From: Stomoxys calcitrans
Taxonomy: Eukaryota; Arthropoda; Insecta; Diptera; Muscidae
NCBI RefSeq assembly: GCF_963082655.1
Contig: NC_081556.1
Coordinates: forward strand, 2,046,001 to 2,110,000
Length of the DNA stretch: 64,000 nucleotides
Reading direction: 5' to 3'
Of this stretch, positions 1 to 12,224 are shown in pieces. Positions within the stretch are counted from its first letter, which is position 1; each line of letters begins with the position of its first letter. A model generated the notes under the pieces. The model worked only from the letters and a program-made list of their open reading frames with translations. It did not search any database and was not told where the DNA came from. A program made the position numbers and the translations under genes.

Positions 1-745
1 TGTGTGCGTGATGTGTCGCTGCTTGTATTTCAAATGGGTTTCTTCGAAAGTCATTAAATTCCCCATTTTGATCTAATTCCATTTCAATGCATGGCTGTGT
101 ATTGTTAAAAGTACCTTCGTGTCTTTTGGCCAACGCTTTCTTTTTTTACCGTGAATCGGGTAACACAGTGAGCAGGGGTGGCAAATAGAACTCAGCAGGC
201 ACACTCAAAGTATCTCATTAAGAGATAAGCAAAGTGAGTAATAATAATAATAATTGATGTACATGGTGCATGTGGAGCACACACACATACACCACCACCA
301 CCTATGTAACATTTCATGTTAAATGTGTAACATGATCTGCCCACACAGCGTATACGTAACGAATGACGCCTTGCATGCAGAGATTCCTAATACGCAACAG
401 TGTACCACAGAAGAAATTTTAAGTAATGAATATGCATGGATGGATCATAAGAAGGATGTAAAAAGTGAGATATTCCTAGAATTTAGCAAGACTGGAAATA
501 ATTGAAATTCTAATCAACTGGATAAAAACTGTTTGCACTACCAAATAACAAACAAAATGGTATGGCAAGCTAGAGACACTTTGCTTAATAAAGACATCAT
601 TACATGACACAATTGATTGCTCTTATATTTCGAAATTACATTATTATAGAAACCGTTGCTAGCAGCAATTTTATAGACATACGCAATCTTTTGATGTTGC
701 CAAAAATAAGTTTCATCAGAATATCTATCATCTATGCTATACATA
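1..745. other. AT-rich DNA without a recognised gene
   Basis: There is a short TAA microsatellite near 239-255. A 60-codon + ORF at 323-505 (start MCNMICPHS) matches no family I know and has no convincing splice sites. I could not join it to the nord exons downstream, so I do not call it a gene. Confidence 0.4.
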
Positions 746-1590
746 TAAAAAATGAATCTGTGTTTGTTTGTTCCGTATAGAAACAAAAATGAATGAACTG
801 ATTTTCTGGAAATTTTCACAGATCGTGTAGGTTGGTCTGGAAGGAGGCCATATAATTTTTTGACATAGGAAGCGAGACGGACTTCCCTCTTACCTTAATA
901 GCACCGCACATAATCAAAAATGGACCGATGGGGATAGTGTATGGGACTTAAATGAAAAGTATTGGGGAGTAGAGTACGAATATGACATTAAAAACATGAT
1001 TCAAGTGCGTAGGGAGATGGCCCAAGGCCAAAACCACCCCAAAGTATCGTCCAAAATCAAAAGGAAACCGATCGGAACAATATGAAACTCAAATGAAAGG
1101 TATTTGGGAGAAGAGTAAGAATGCAATGTTAAAAATTGGATTCAAGTACTGGTGTATGCCCGCTCCGTGCTCAAAACTGCCGCTAAAGTAACTCCCAAAA
1201 TCAAAAGTGAACCGATCGAGGCATTATGGGGCCCAAATAACGATATTCGGAAGTAGAGTACGAATGTGATTTTAAAAAATGGGTCCAGGTCGCTGGGGAA
1301 CCGACTCAAATGGGCATATTGGACGAACTTGCCAATATGCGACTCAAATGAAAAGTATTTGAGAGTAGATTACGAATATGACAATAAAAATGAGGTCCAA
1401 GTAACAAAAATTGAAATCGGTCCAAGTAACAGAAATTGAATTAAAATCATAATCCCGGCCTCACAAATGGTTATGGGGATTTATATATGATGCATTATGA
1501 AGGCTCAGCGAAGCCAACCAGATTTAGTTATCTATTACATAAAAATAAAAGTGTTGCGCTTTGTTTGTCTATTTGTTACGAGTAGACTAA
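745..1590 (+). repeat. Modular interspersed repeat A, copy 1
   Basis: It begins with the family leader 'TGTTCCGTATAGA' followed by text like 'GAACTGATTTTC', 'TTTTCACAGATCGTGTAGG' and 'GGACGGACTTCCC'. It then repeats modules of the type 'CAATATGGGTATCAAATGAAAGGTATT' (diverged here). Near 1548 a second leader 'GTTGCGCTTTGTTTGTCT' starts and breaks off. There is no coding capacity. The class is unresolved. Related copies lie at 2270-3575, 7190-9540, 17985-18300 and 26265-27000. Confidence 0.7.
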
Positions 1591-2265
1591 ACAAGTAGTC
1601 CACCATGGATTCTGCTAAAATACGGGGTTATAGACCGATTTGGACCGAAATTGGCACAATTGTTGAAAGTCATCTTCTTAGCCCGCCTTTAGGTCTGATC
1701 TGGGCACTAATACTGCACACACTTCTTTTTTTCGCTAGGTTCTCACAATTGGCCAAATTGACCTTAGAGTGAACAAACCGTATGGAGGGTCGCCCATACA
1801 ACCTACACCTAAGCAAAAGGGCGTCTACTCAGATACTCTTCAATTTGAATGTCGTGTCATCCACAATTGGGTGTCAGTTGCATAACTTATTCCCAAATAA
1901 CTTTCTTAATTGTTATCCACATGGCCATGATTGTTCCAATTGACTGTTTTAGGGGTTTATGGGGAGACTCATTGCTAATTTGAAGTATTAATCGGTAAAG
2001 ATGTCCGTTTGGCGGGCACCTCAGGGCTTTTTACCTCAATTTTGTTTTGTCAGATTCATGTTTATGTGTAAATACAGCGTTTTAAACAAAAATTCGCCCA
2101 AAACGCAGCACACATCTCCGATTTCTGGCATTTCTGAAAACTGAGAAGGGTTTCAATTTCCCCATAAGAAATTTTTAGAAAGATTTCATTTTTTTTTAAA
2201 TTTTTTGGGAGGAGGAGAAGAACTACCCTCTCCCCGTTGCTAAGACCCATAAGAAAACATGTCCT
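1590..2265. other. Repeat B fragment, then unclassified DNA
   Basis: Positions 1600-1700 carry a diverged piece of repeat B ('TATAGACCGATTTGGACCG', 'GGCACAATTGTTGAAAGTC'). The remainder to 2265 shows no ORF of note, and its only long minus ORF (2062-2250) resembles no protein family. Confidence 0.4.
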
Positions 2266-2269
2266 GTGA

Positions 2270-3575
2270 ACGGCAGGACGTGACCTAGATACTTGGATCC
2301 TTATATCAACATTAGATTAGATTTCTTCCACTTACTATTTTATCCCGATCGAACTGCAACATGTAGGGTATTAGTGGGTGGGCCGGTCCCATACTCTGCC
2401 AAATGTGTATGCTAGATTCGTAGGACGGTCCTATTCTCTGCCAAATGTGTATACCAGACTTGTAGTTACCTCCCAAAAAACTTTCATTTGATATCCATTT
2501 TGTGACGTTCGACATTCACGCCCGTTTTTGGGGGGTTTTTAAGGTTGGGAAGCCCCCATAGACACCTTGGACCCAATTCAAAAACCTATCATTTGATATT
2601 CATATTGTCCCAAACGGTAAACATGTCCTCTTGAGGGGATTTGGGGGGGTTGGGGAGGCACCTCAGATACCAAGGAATAAATTTATATATCAGATTGTTA
2701 CTCTACTTTTAAATACTTTTCATTTGATATCTATTGGGTTGCCCAAAAAGTAATTGCGGATTTTTCATATAGTCGGCGTGGACAAATTTTTTCACAGCTT
2801 GTGACTCTGTGATTGCATTCTTTCTTCTGTCAGTTATCAGCTGTTACTTTTAGCTTGCTTTCGAAAAAAAGTGTTAAAAAAGTATATTTGATTAAAGTTT
2901 ATTCTAAGTTTTATTAAAAATGCATTTACTATCTTTTAAAAAATCCGCAATTACTTTTTGGGCAACCCAATATATTGCCCCAATTGTTTAATATGCCCCG
3001 CTAGGGGTTTTGGTTGTGGGGAGGCCCCTCAAACACCACGGAGTTAATTGTTATGTCAGATTTTTACCCAACTTTTAAATACATTACATTTGATACCCAT
3101 ATTGCCCAAAGCGGTAAAAGTATCCTGTTGGGTGGTGTTTTTGGTAGTGGGGGACCCCCTGAACACTTAGTGTGAAATTTGTATACCAAGTTCGTACTTT
3201 ACTTTTAAATACCATTCATTTGATACCAGTATTGTGTCAACCGGTAAACATATCCGGTCGGATGGGTTTTGGGATAGGACGCCCCCCCCCCCCCCCCCCC
3301 CACCATGTTATTTCGGGGGATGTCCTATCGTGTTTTTGGGATACCATAAGATGCAAAACTTCGCTTAAATCGGTACAAACATCTCCGAGATCTGGCGTTT
3401 TTGAAAATTGGGGTAAGAGGGAAGGTCCGACCCTCCTTCGAATATCAAAAAATATAGTACCCTATTATCTCCGGGAGCTCAGACTCTACCATCTGCAAAA
3501 AATTTCATGAAAATCGGTTCAGCCGTTTTCGAGTCGAAACAAAGCGCAACAATTTCATTTTTATATAATAGATAT
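2270..3575 (-). repeat. Modular interspersed repeat A, copy 2 (reverse)
   Basis: This is a reverse-strand copy: the family leader appears as its complement at about 3510-3565 ('CGGTTCAGCCGTTTTCGAG', 'CAAAGCGCAACAATTTC'). Inside, a diverged unit of roughly 110-135 bp recurs, marked by 'TTTCATTTGATA', 'CCATATTG' and 'GGTAAACATGTCC' (about 2590, 2725/2975, 3085, 3215). A 20-nt C run sits at 3282-3301. A mariner MITE (2734-2970) is inserted in one module and a SINE follows at the right end. Confidence 0.7.
2734..2970. mobile_element. Mariner-type MITE, 237 bp
   Basis: Perfect inverted termini of about 32 bp begin TTGGGTTGCCCAAAAAGTAA and are flanked by TA on both sides (2732-2733, 2971-2972). 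There is no transposase ORF. It sits inside a repeat A module whose uninterrupted sequence is evident from the two flanks, so this is a genuine insertion. A shorter sister copy is at 43479-43689. The TIR resembles mariner ends (cecropia/mellifera type), which is from memory. Confidence 0.85.
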
Positions 3576-3577
3576 CC

Positions 3578-3840
3578 ACTCGGCTACGGTAAAACGGAGA
3601 TTAGCGTATTCGCCTATGGCGCTGAACACATGGGTTCGAATCCCGGCAAGACCATCGGAAAAAAATTTGTCAGCGGTAGTTTTCCCCTCCTAGTGCGGCA
3701 ACATTTGTGAGGTACTATGCCATGTAAAAACTTTTCTTCAAAAAGGTGTCGCACTGATGTACGCCTTTCGGACTCGGCTTTAAAATGGAGGCCCCTTATC
3801 ATTGAACTTAAATCGGAGCTTAAGCAAAATCTTTCCAAAC
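3578..3840 (+). mobile_element. tRNA-derived SINE, copy 1
   Basis: A tRNA-like head with an intact B box GGTTCGAATCC (3633-3643) is followed by the family body: 'TTTGTGAGGTACTATGCC', 'GTCGCACTGATG', 'TCGGACTCGGCTTTAAAAT', 'CCCCTTATCATTGA'. The A-box region is diverged ('GGAGATTAGCG'). It is not a tRNA gene because no cloverleaf forms and the body is repeated elsewhere. Confidence 0.75.
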
Positions 3841-4580
3841 TTCAACAAAAATTCTGTTTTCATAAAAAACCCATCAAATCAAAACCACCAAAGAAAATTT
3901 TTCTTATTAAATTTTCCTTATAATTATGCATCCATCGTTTCATCTTCATTGCACTCTGAGCTTTGTGAACACTAGAAAGATCTCCAAAATCTTAAAAAAA
4001 AATCTTTCAACACATTTTGGTCGATATAATGGTCAGTGCTTCGGCTTCTAGCCATTCAAGCAATCTATTTAAATAGCAGCGGCAGCTTGCTCATTAATTT
4101 TAATAAAAAAATATTTTTTATATTTTTTTCAGCTTAACCCAATTAAAAATGCCATTTGTAGGTCGCTATCCCCCCTCTTAGTTCGGAAAAAAATATGAAT
4201 TAAAATGCATGGTTGGTAGCAGTAGCCACCACAGAAAGCTGAAAAAAGCTTGAAGTTAATTGGGTTTAATTTCAGCAAGAGTAAATGTATTATAAGGCTA
4301 AAACCAAAGCAAAAACAAGAAAAATAGAAATATTTACGTTTTTCTTCTCCACTTTTTTTGGGTACTACTTCTTCAGTCTATTATGCCTTTTTGGGTTAAT
4401 TTGAAGTTTTTTCTAACCACTGAAGCAAAAGTAAAAACTCGAGCAGTTTATGAATAAGAACCTACTTTGATAAGCATAAATAATTTCCAGATGAAAAGCG
4501 ATGGCTTTTTTCTTTTTCCACAGCACAATTTTCATTCGTTTTTCTTATGTTGTTCCTTACTCTTCTCCATTTCTTTGCAG
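3841..4580. other. Probable nord intron / upstream unique DNA
   Basis: AT-rich unique sequence ends in a long pyrimidine tract and an AG acceptor (4579-4580) that opens the first visible nord exon. I found no exon here encoding the missing N-terminus. Confidence 0.5.
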
Positions 4581-7500
4581 ATTTGTATTGCATTTGAATA
4601 GCTCGACACCCTTAAGCATAAATTTCTCACAAATTGTTGCACGCAAAATATTTTTCAATCAAACTGGTAAGTATGCCACTTCTAACAATAGCTCTGAGCA
4701 AATTTGGTAAGAATTTAAGTGAAACTCTTGCTTTCAGTTAATTTACTGCGTTCTGCTAAAAATGGCCAGCATTCTATAACTCTGACCTGTGCCCTACGTG
4801 GACAATATGATATTTTTGTGCAGGCTCGCCATAGAGGCTCGGTCAAGATTGAAGCCATAGGCTTTCATCCTCAGGCCCATTGGCCTCTGTTGAATCGAAC
4901 GCATCACATAACCATGAGAAGTCAAAATCGAGTGCGTAAGCGGCAGATGATAGTGAAATGGGACAAAAGGTACATGGCAAAAGAGTGTGATTACATTTGC
5001 ATTCTATAACTCTTCTTGATGTGTTTGTAGTAAATTTGATTTCCATGCGGTTCATTATTGCCTGGTGGTGAGCACAGCACATGGCCACAAGGATTTCTGT
5101 CAAGCTACCGATGAGTTTCTAAGTTCCATGTACACGAGTCGAAGAAATCCGGCGCCTGTGTGTCAAACACCCCTAACCGTAGAGGCGATTTTGTCAAGAC
5201 CTGCTGAGAGGGCAGTGAAAATAGGTATGACCAGTGCTTTGAAAGCAAAAGCCCACAAGCTGAATCACAAACACTTGATATCCTTGCAGATCCCCATACG
5301 ACAAATGTCATATGCACCGGAAGTCGAACTCAACAATTAATACGAGGATTGGCTCCCAATTATGTCTATCATTTGGATGTCTTTGGCATACACACTAAAC
5401 GACAAAATCTCACCTTTCACATAGTCTCCTCTACCATGGATTTCAATCGAACCCATCCAGCCATACTTAAGGCCAATACTCTGAGTGTGGTCAAAATTTC
5501 AGGTCTACATGGAGTGCAGGTGTTTAGTTTTAAGGTAAGAATAGTAGAAAAGTAAAGTTTCACTTTTTTCACAAGACCCCATTTAATCCTCAATTTACTA
5601 AACCATGTGACTCATTTTTATTTGTTTGTTTGTTTTCATTTCATACCGCAAAATATTTGAAATTTATTGCAGGTTCCCCCCCTAACTGCCTTGGACTCAA
5701 GGCCGGCCTTGCGCTATTTGGTCTTGCCTTGTGGCGGCAGTGAAGTCGATGCAAAGATACTGAAACAACGCAGAATTATAGCCAACTTCAGCAACATCTA
5801 TCGGCCGACCTACATTGATTTGTCTTCGATAAGAGAGGCAGGACGTTACATGATACGCTTCAAGCCCAGCAACGATGATGAAGTCTTGAGGGCAAATAAA
5901 GTGGGTGTAAGTAGGCCAATGCAACAACCCCCTCTCCCTAGCAACGGGAAAACCAAGACATTAAAGGCCCTCTTCTTTTGTCATGCTTTCATTTCAGTTG
6001 GCGGTGACCACCAATCGTGTGTTCAGTCAATTGCCTGAATTGCCCGAAAATATAACCGTGTTTGAGGTACGAACAACATGTCGCTTCACCAAAATCGCAT
6101 GGTATAGTTCACCGGAAATTCGTACCCTAAGGTAAACAACTCTTCAATTTTTGTAACTTAATTTGACAAACGGAACAAAACAAAACAAATCCTACCTCCC
6201 CCCACTCCCCACTCTCTCTCTCTCTTAAATCAATTCACAAATATTGAATTTTTGTTGTTTATTGTTTCTTTATTAAAAATCCCACTCTTTTACCATTGGA
6301 CATGACAACAAACGCAACACTGGCCCCTTGCAACGTTGTGTGTGTGTATTTGTGTGTGTGGTGGCTTTGATGATGCTGTGGCTCGACACGAATCTCTAAA
6401 TGCACACACAATCATCACCATGCGAAATTTATGAAAATTGGATTATACCCTCAACTCAACTCTACTCAATTCGTCTCATCTCTCTTCACCTTCTGGCTGC
6501 TCAACAATACCATGATAATCAATGAATGAATGCATGCACGAATGCCTGGCTCTCGCTCTCCATGGCCTTGTTTACCCATATACACACGCACGCACACACA
6601 CACACACACACACACATTAACTCACACTCAAAATGGTTACGGATGTGCGGTATGTGGTGTGACTGCCTGCCCTTTGGATATTCCCTTGCTCGAGCAGTTA
6701 CTGCATAATTGTGTTCAATTTGCCGCAACGCAATCGCAGCTCCATCGACTACACAAATTATTGCATGGATTTTGGCAAACGTGTGATGCAACATCCGCAA
6801 TTTCATTCAATAAAATGCCCGAAAAAAGCTAAAAAGTTAGTATACGAGTACTCTTTCCTTGCCTTACAAGCCTTGCACAATGCAAACAGTGAAATGACAA
6901 AACATGCAGTGCATGTATATTAGGGTGGAAATGAAAAATTGAGCAAAAGTGAATGAGCAATACAGATCAGTAAAAAAATTTTAGACAAAAATTTTCTATA
7001 GAAATAAAATTTTGAGAAAAATTTTTATAAAAATTCACATTTTGAAAAATTTTCTAAAAAAATTAAATGTTTACAATATCCGATTGTATGAACTTTTTCA
7101 AAACCGAACTAATTTAGCGCAAGTAGGGCAAAACTAAATTTTGATAAAATTTTCTATAAAAACCAAATTTTGAAAAAATCTTATACATAAAAATTAAATT
7201 GTTGCGCTTTGTTTGTCTGTTCCGTATAGACTTCAAAACAGCTGAACCGATTTACATGAAATGTTCACAGATGGTAGAGTTTGAGCCCCCGGTGAAAATG
7301 GGGTCATGAGGCGGACCCATAACCCCATTTTCAAAAACGTCAGATCTCGGAGATAGGTGCACCGATTTAAGCGAAAATTTACATGCCACCTTATGAAACC
7401 CCATGAAACATGAAATTTGTTTAAAATTTGGGGTCAAATACACTGGAGGACGCCCCATCCCGAAACCCACCCGAACATACATGTTTATCGACTGGGACAA

Positions 7501-10005
7501 TATGGGTATCAAATGAAAGGTACTTAAGAGTATGGTATGAACTTGGCATTAAAATGTGACCCTTAGTGTCGGGGGTCTCCCCCACCCCCAAAAACATCAC
7601 CCAACAGGACACTTTTACCGCCTTGAGCAATATGGGTATCAAATGAGAGGTATTTAAGAGTAGAATACATACATGGCATACAAATGTCACCTTAAGTGTC
7701 GGGGGGGGGGGGGGGGGGGGGATCCCCTCCGCCAAAAACACCACCCAATAGGGCACTTTTATCGCTTTGGGCAATATGGATATCAAATCAAAGTGAGGGG
7801 CCTACTCGCCCCCTAAAATCCCCTAGCAGGACATATTTACCGATTTGGACAATATGGGTATCAAATGACAGGTATTTAAAAGTATAGCAAAAAGCTGATA
7901 TAAAAAATTATTTCTTGGTATCTGAGGCGCTCCCACCACCCAACAGACATCAGCAGGACATATTTACCGATTGGGACAATATGGGTATCATATGAAAGGT
8001 GTTTGGAAGTTGAGTACACATCTGCTATAAGAATTTGGTCCAAGAAGTCTACGCGGCCTCTCCAACTCCAAAACGGGCATGAATGTCCAACGTCACAAAA
8101 TGGGTATAAAATGAAAGGTCTTTGGGAATTGACCACGAATCTGATATACACATTTGGGACGAGTCTGGGACCGGTCCACCCACCTAATACGCTTCCATTC
8201 GACGTGTAGTTCGATCGGGATAATATGGCTATTAAACGAAAGTTCTATGACAGTAGAGTTTGAACCTAATTTTGATATAAGAATTCAAGTATCTAGGTTA
8301 CGTCCTGCCGCTCCGCAGGACATGTTGGTCGCGACAATAAAGGACTCAAATAAATGGTCTTTTGGGTCGGGGGACCGAAACTCTCATCCCAATAAAAAAC
8401 AACACCAAACTGTCATGAAGGACGACCAAGTATCCTTTCAAATGAAAGGATGTGTCAGAGGGCAATGACCCTCCCCCTATCCTACCCAAAATAAGGAATT
8501 AGAAATAATACATGAAGGTCGATCAGGATAGAATAGGACAGCAATAAAAGATCTTTGGTAATAGAGTACACTTTATGCCCTAAATTTGGGATAAACACAG
8601 GAGGACCAGCCGATGTTTAAAAAGGTGCTATCCCAAGTGATAGCTTTGAAATATGATGTTGAATGTGGATAGGCAATACAAAAAAAAATTAATTGGTGTG
8701 AATCTGAACGGGACCCGTACCCCTAAATATCTTGATGGCCACCTTCAAAATGCTTGACATTATGGGACTCAAACAAAATCGTGATCTAGCACCATGCTGA
8801 TATTATTTCAAGGACCGCCCCCTAAACTCCCTTCAAACTGGTCATGTTTGCTTACTATGGCAAAAAGGATCTCAAATAACAGGTATTTGATAGTAAAAAA
8901 CGAATTTGATATCCAATTTTGAGACCAAGTGTTTGGCGATAGTTTCACCCCATAAACTCCCCCTAAACCAATTGCAATTGTGGCTCAATAAAATCGAATT
9001 TAATAGTAGAGCACAATGCTGACATTTTTTCAGGGTTAAGTGCGGACATATTTGTGGATTATTACAAAAAGGGGCTTAAATCTGATATACGTTTTATGGC
9101 CCAATGTTTCAGGCACAACTCATCTCTTAAATTCTGAACCATACATATATACCGACTATAGCAATATGTAGCTCCAATGTGGTTTTTGGGAGAAGAGCAT
9201 AAATCTGATATCCACTTTCGGGGCAAAGGATTTAGCTACTCCAATCCACCACCAAAACCAAGAGAATGAAGTAGATCTAATATCTAAACGTTAATGGGCG
9301 GACCCTCCTCTTACCCTATTTTCAAAAGCGCCTGATCTCGGAAATGGATGGGGCGATTTACGCCTTGTTTAGTACGTTTATAACTCAAAAACAGAAAATT
9401 GGTATACTTACGACCGCACCACCTCAAAACCCCCCAAATGGAAATTTTAACCAATAATGACAATATTAGGCTCTTATGAAAGGTATTCGAGGCAAGAGCA
9501 CGAATCTGATATATGGGGTACCACCTCACCCCCAAAAACACCACCTTATTGACATTTGTCTTAAATCCTTGGATTTCAAAGTGGGTAGGAAAAACATAAG
9601 CCGGAAGTCGATTCCACATACGAACGGTTCGGGCGAAATAAAAATTCTCTCTATAATGCATTGTGCGTTCCGCTGGCCAATCAATTACAAACGGGTGTGA
9701 GTTCCTGGAATGTCTTTTATCTTAACTTTTAACTTTTCGCTTAGAAATTTTTTAACATTTATTGATGTTGTTTTGTTTTTGTGTTTTTTTTTCTATTGTC
9801 TCTCCTTCACAGTCCACCAATTTTGGAGACTGACACCATACTCAATTTAACGCCTGGTGAATCCTATCTAATCTATGTCACCGCCAATCTCAGCGAAGGC
9901 AAGCCGCTCCCCTATCAATCGCTAAAGGTGAAAATGTATCAACAGTGTCCGGATGAGGTGCTGGGAGTGGACTCCAGAGACCAATCGGCGTATTATTTAA
10001 ATTAA
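4581..10005 (+). CDS. nord: Secreted fibronectin-III protein of the NDNF/nord family (3' eight exons)
   Basis: Exons, joined at GT/AG borders with matching phases: 4581-4666, 4738-4969, 5031-5224, 5290-5534, 5673-5906, 5998-6131, 6695-6835, 9813-10005 (stop TAA at 10003), giving about 485 residues. The NDNF layout is visible. The first FnIII region has 'VKWDKSKFDFHAVHYCLVV' and later 'DPHTTNVICTG' and 'LAPNYVYHLDVFGI'. A middle Cys-containing segment carries 'RYLVLPCGG' and 'AGRYMIRFKPSN'. The second FnIII region has 'CRFTKIAWYSS', 'SSYCIIVFN' and 'LTPGESYLIYVTAN'. Several N-glycosylation sequons (NRT, NLT, NIT) fit a secreted protein. Family knowledge: vertebrate NDNF is a secreted neurotrophic factor, and Drosophila Nord is an extracellular modulator of BMP ligands. 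The signal peptide and first 80-150 residues must come from exons left of the window. The final intron is 3 kb and repeat-filled. Exon 1 here is the least certain; the family call is firm. Confidence 0.87.
6582..6615. repeat. (CA)n microsatellite in a nord intron
   Basis: CA dinucleotides run about 34 nt with one ACG interruption, about 80 bp before the acceptor of the penultimate nord exon. Confidence 0.9.
6930..7190. repeat. Degenerate 29-bp-type units in the last nord intron
   Basis: AT-rich text 'ATTTTCTATAGAAATAAAAT' and weaker copies recur three to four times. It is the reverse complement of the unit of the large array at 27.0-29.1 kb, so these are dispersed monomers of that family. 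Confidence 0.6.
7190..9540 (+). repeat. Modular interspersed repeat A, copy 3 (in nord intron)
   Basis: It starts with the leader 'GTTGCGCTTTGTTTGTCTG' and 'TTCCGTATAGACTTC', then runs about 2.3 kb of diverged modules such as 'GACAATATGGGTATCAAATG' (about 7495, 7630, 7770, 7850, 7975). A 21-nt G run lies at 7701-7721, matching the C run of the oppositely oriented copy at 3282. The long ORFs on either strand inside it are low-complexity shadows. It accounts for most of the last nord intron. Confidence 0.7.
9543..9668 (-). pseudogene. Non-LTR retrotransposon RT C-terminal scrap
   Basis: Minus-strand translation reads 'RENFYFARTVRMWNRLPA' and 'FEIQGFKTNVNK', the typical end of a CR1/Jockey-like reverse transcriptase ORF. 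The same nucleotide motif ('ATTCCACATAC', 'TTCGGGC') recurs in the larger copy at about 54110-54160. It is only about 125 bp long and clearly dead. Confidence 0.65.
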
Positions 10006-11560
10006 GGCTCCATGAATTCCAAAAAACAAAAACTAACTAAACAAAAAATAGGCTTTTATAAAATTTAAAATTTAAGAAGCTTTCAGCACATGCCAACGCC
10101 TCTTCGACAAAATAATCCAACTCCCTTATGATTCTTAGGAAAAATAAATTCAATAAGGAGTTTACAAAAATAAAAATACATTTAAAGAAGCTTTTCGAGC
10201 AACAACAAATTTCCGTTAATTATTTTGCCTTATATTAAGATAATAATTAAACAAAAAAAAATACATTTAGATTTTTTACATGCATAAGTCTTTTTGTAAG
10301 TTTTAACTGCTAACTCATAGTTTGTATGTTTACTTTTAGACGCTTCTTATACATATATTTTAAGTTTTGTTTTATATTTACACAAAAAAAAATCAAGGCT
10401 TTTTATTAGACGTATTCATTCATTTGTACGACCATTTTGATTTGTAGTAGAAGTAGCCCCGAAACGATTTATCCCATCCAAGTGTATGATATTTTCTTTT
10501 AATTTTTGTTTTGCCTCAACCCCAAATCTAAATATTTGTACATATACGAGTGTTAGTCTTTTTGTGTTCCTTTTTGTAGGAGAAAATCAAAACACACACA
10601 GTGGGCGAATATTTAAAAAATTACCAAATCAGTTTACAAGTCTATGACAAAAAACCTCAACCCTATGTGGCAGAGTGTCCAATACCAAATAATCAAGGGA
10701 TTTGAGTTTTTGATATTAAGAGTGCACTTTTGATCTTTAAATTCATAGTTTTAGAGCTAAGTTTGAATGTTTTTCGAACATCATTTCAACCTGCTGCTTA
10801 AAAGCTGCATGAGCCCCGTTTAGTATTCGCCTGCTTGTGTGTGTTGTAAATTTCGTTTAATTAGCTTTAAAACCTTTCTCAATGATATACTCGCATAATA
10901 CACATACATTTAAACCAGATCATACACATTTATATATATATAAAATATTACAAATTATTATTGTTGTTGTTATACTCACAACAGTTATAAACACAACTGG
11001 CTTGATCTACATAACTAAAACCGAACGAACGAACGAACGAACTAACCATACAAAAAGAAAAACTATACAATCACACATTTACATGCATACTACTACCACT
11101 ATTACTACAGGCAAATATTAATTAGAATCACAAATATTTATAAAGACAAATAAATCGTAGATGAGAGAAAAAATTACATGACAATAAACTCAAAGCTTAA
11201 ATTTACAATTCACTTAAAAAAAAAAACAAAAAGAAACAAAAATAAATAAAATTATGTGCTTACGACAAATATGGCAAATCCTTCAACATATAGATATATA
11301 CAAACAAACACCACACAAACACACACACACAAACACCTATTTATATTTATACAATCAACCATACACAACAGTTCACAAAAAAAAAACAATTCCATATGTA
11401 TGTGCATACTTTTACAACAGCAAATAAAGTCTGCGGGAGTAAAATTAAAAAATGTTTGCAATTCAATCATGCCTAGCACCCAGGTAAACAAATTCTAAAA
11501 AAAAATTAAAACTTTAGCACAATCGGATCAGTTGTATATGGACATGGTGTGGTAAGAACT
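10006..11560. other. nord 3' flank / 3' UTR region
   Basis: Very AT-rich and apparently unique. It has simple repeats: a GAAC run at about 11023-11042 and ACACAC runs at about 11310-11340. No coding region is supported; the short ORFs on both strands are microsatellite translations. Confidence 0.5.
10143..10148 (+). promoter_or_regulatory. Candidate nord poly(A) signal
   Basis: This is the first AATAAA after the nord stop codon (138 nt downstream), in AT-rich DNA. More AATAAA-like words follow to 11250, so the true 3' end is uncertain. Confidence 0.4.
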
Positions 11561-11661
11561 GGTTACTTATAAAAAAAGTCGCAAGACCTAGTCTGGTCTT
11601 GGTTGGTGAGTTTGAAGTATACTTGGTTTACCTTTACAGAGGTCATGGGTTCAATTCTCCC

Positions 11662-12117
11662 ATTTTCGATATTTTTAGCGGTTAGTCGTGATTTTCTCGA
11701 CGTCGTAAGCGACTCGTTTATGACGGCCCTCTTCAATTTAGCCCAGATCGGTTCAGATTTGGATATAGTTGCAATATAGACCGATCACTCGATTTAAAGT
11801 CTTGGCCCCAACCCCATTTATAATCCGATTTCGCTGAAATTTGACACTGTGACTTATGTTAAGCTTTTTGACATCCGTGTCATATATGGTTCAGATCGAC
11901 CTATATTTGGATATAGTTATCAAAAAGACCAATATTTTGTTCTACAAAATTGAACAATGACTTGTAATTAGCTGCTATGGGGGCATAAATTGTGCATTTT
12001 TCACCGGATTATGATGAAATGTGGTTTACATATATATCCGAGGTGGTAGGGATCCTGCCGAACTTAACGTCTTTTTACTTGTTTTTCGATATTTTTAACG
12101 GTTAGTCGTGATTTTCT
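11662..12117. repeat. Repeat B fragment between 35-bp direct repeats
   Basis: A 35-bp sequence beginning TTTTCGATATTTTTA at 11663-11697 recurs at 12083-12117 with one mismatch. Between them lies a repeat B fragment ('ATAGACCGATCACTCGATTT', 'TTCGCTGAAATTTGAC', and an end 'GCCGAACTTAACGT'). The right flank continues into 'GTGAGTCGTGAGCGTCTCG' runs. Confidence 0.6.
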
Positions 12118-12224
12118 AGTGAGTCGTGAGCGTCTCGTTAGTTGTAAGTGTCTCGTGAGACGTGAGTCGTGAACAGGATTTTACTCACTCACGCAAGAAG
12201 AATTTTAATTCAATCACGGTCATG

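Noticed and set aside
323..505. 60-codon ORF as a possible 5' exon of nord
   Set aside because: No NDNF-like residues, no signal peptide and no matching splice phase to the exon at 4581.
4843..5927. Minus ORFs opposite the nord exons
   Set aside because: They are shadows of conserved + strand exons.
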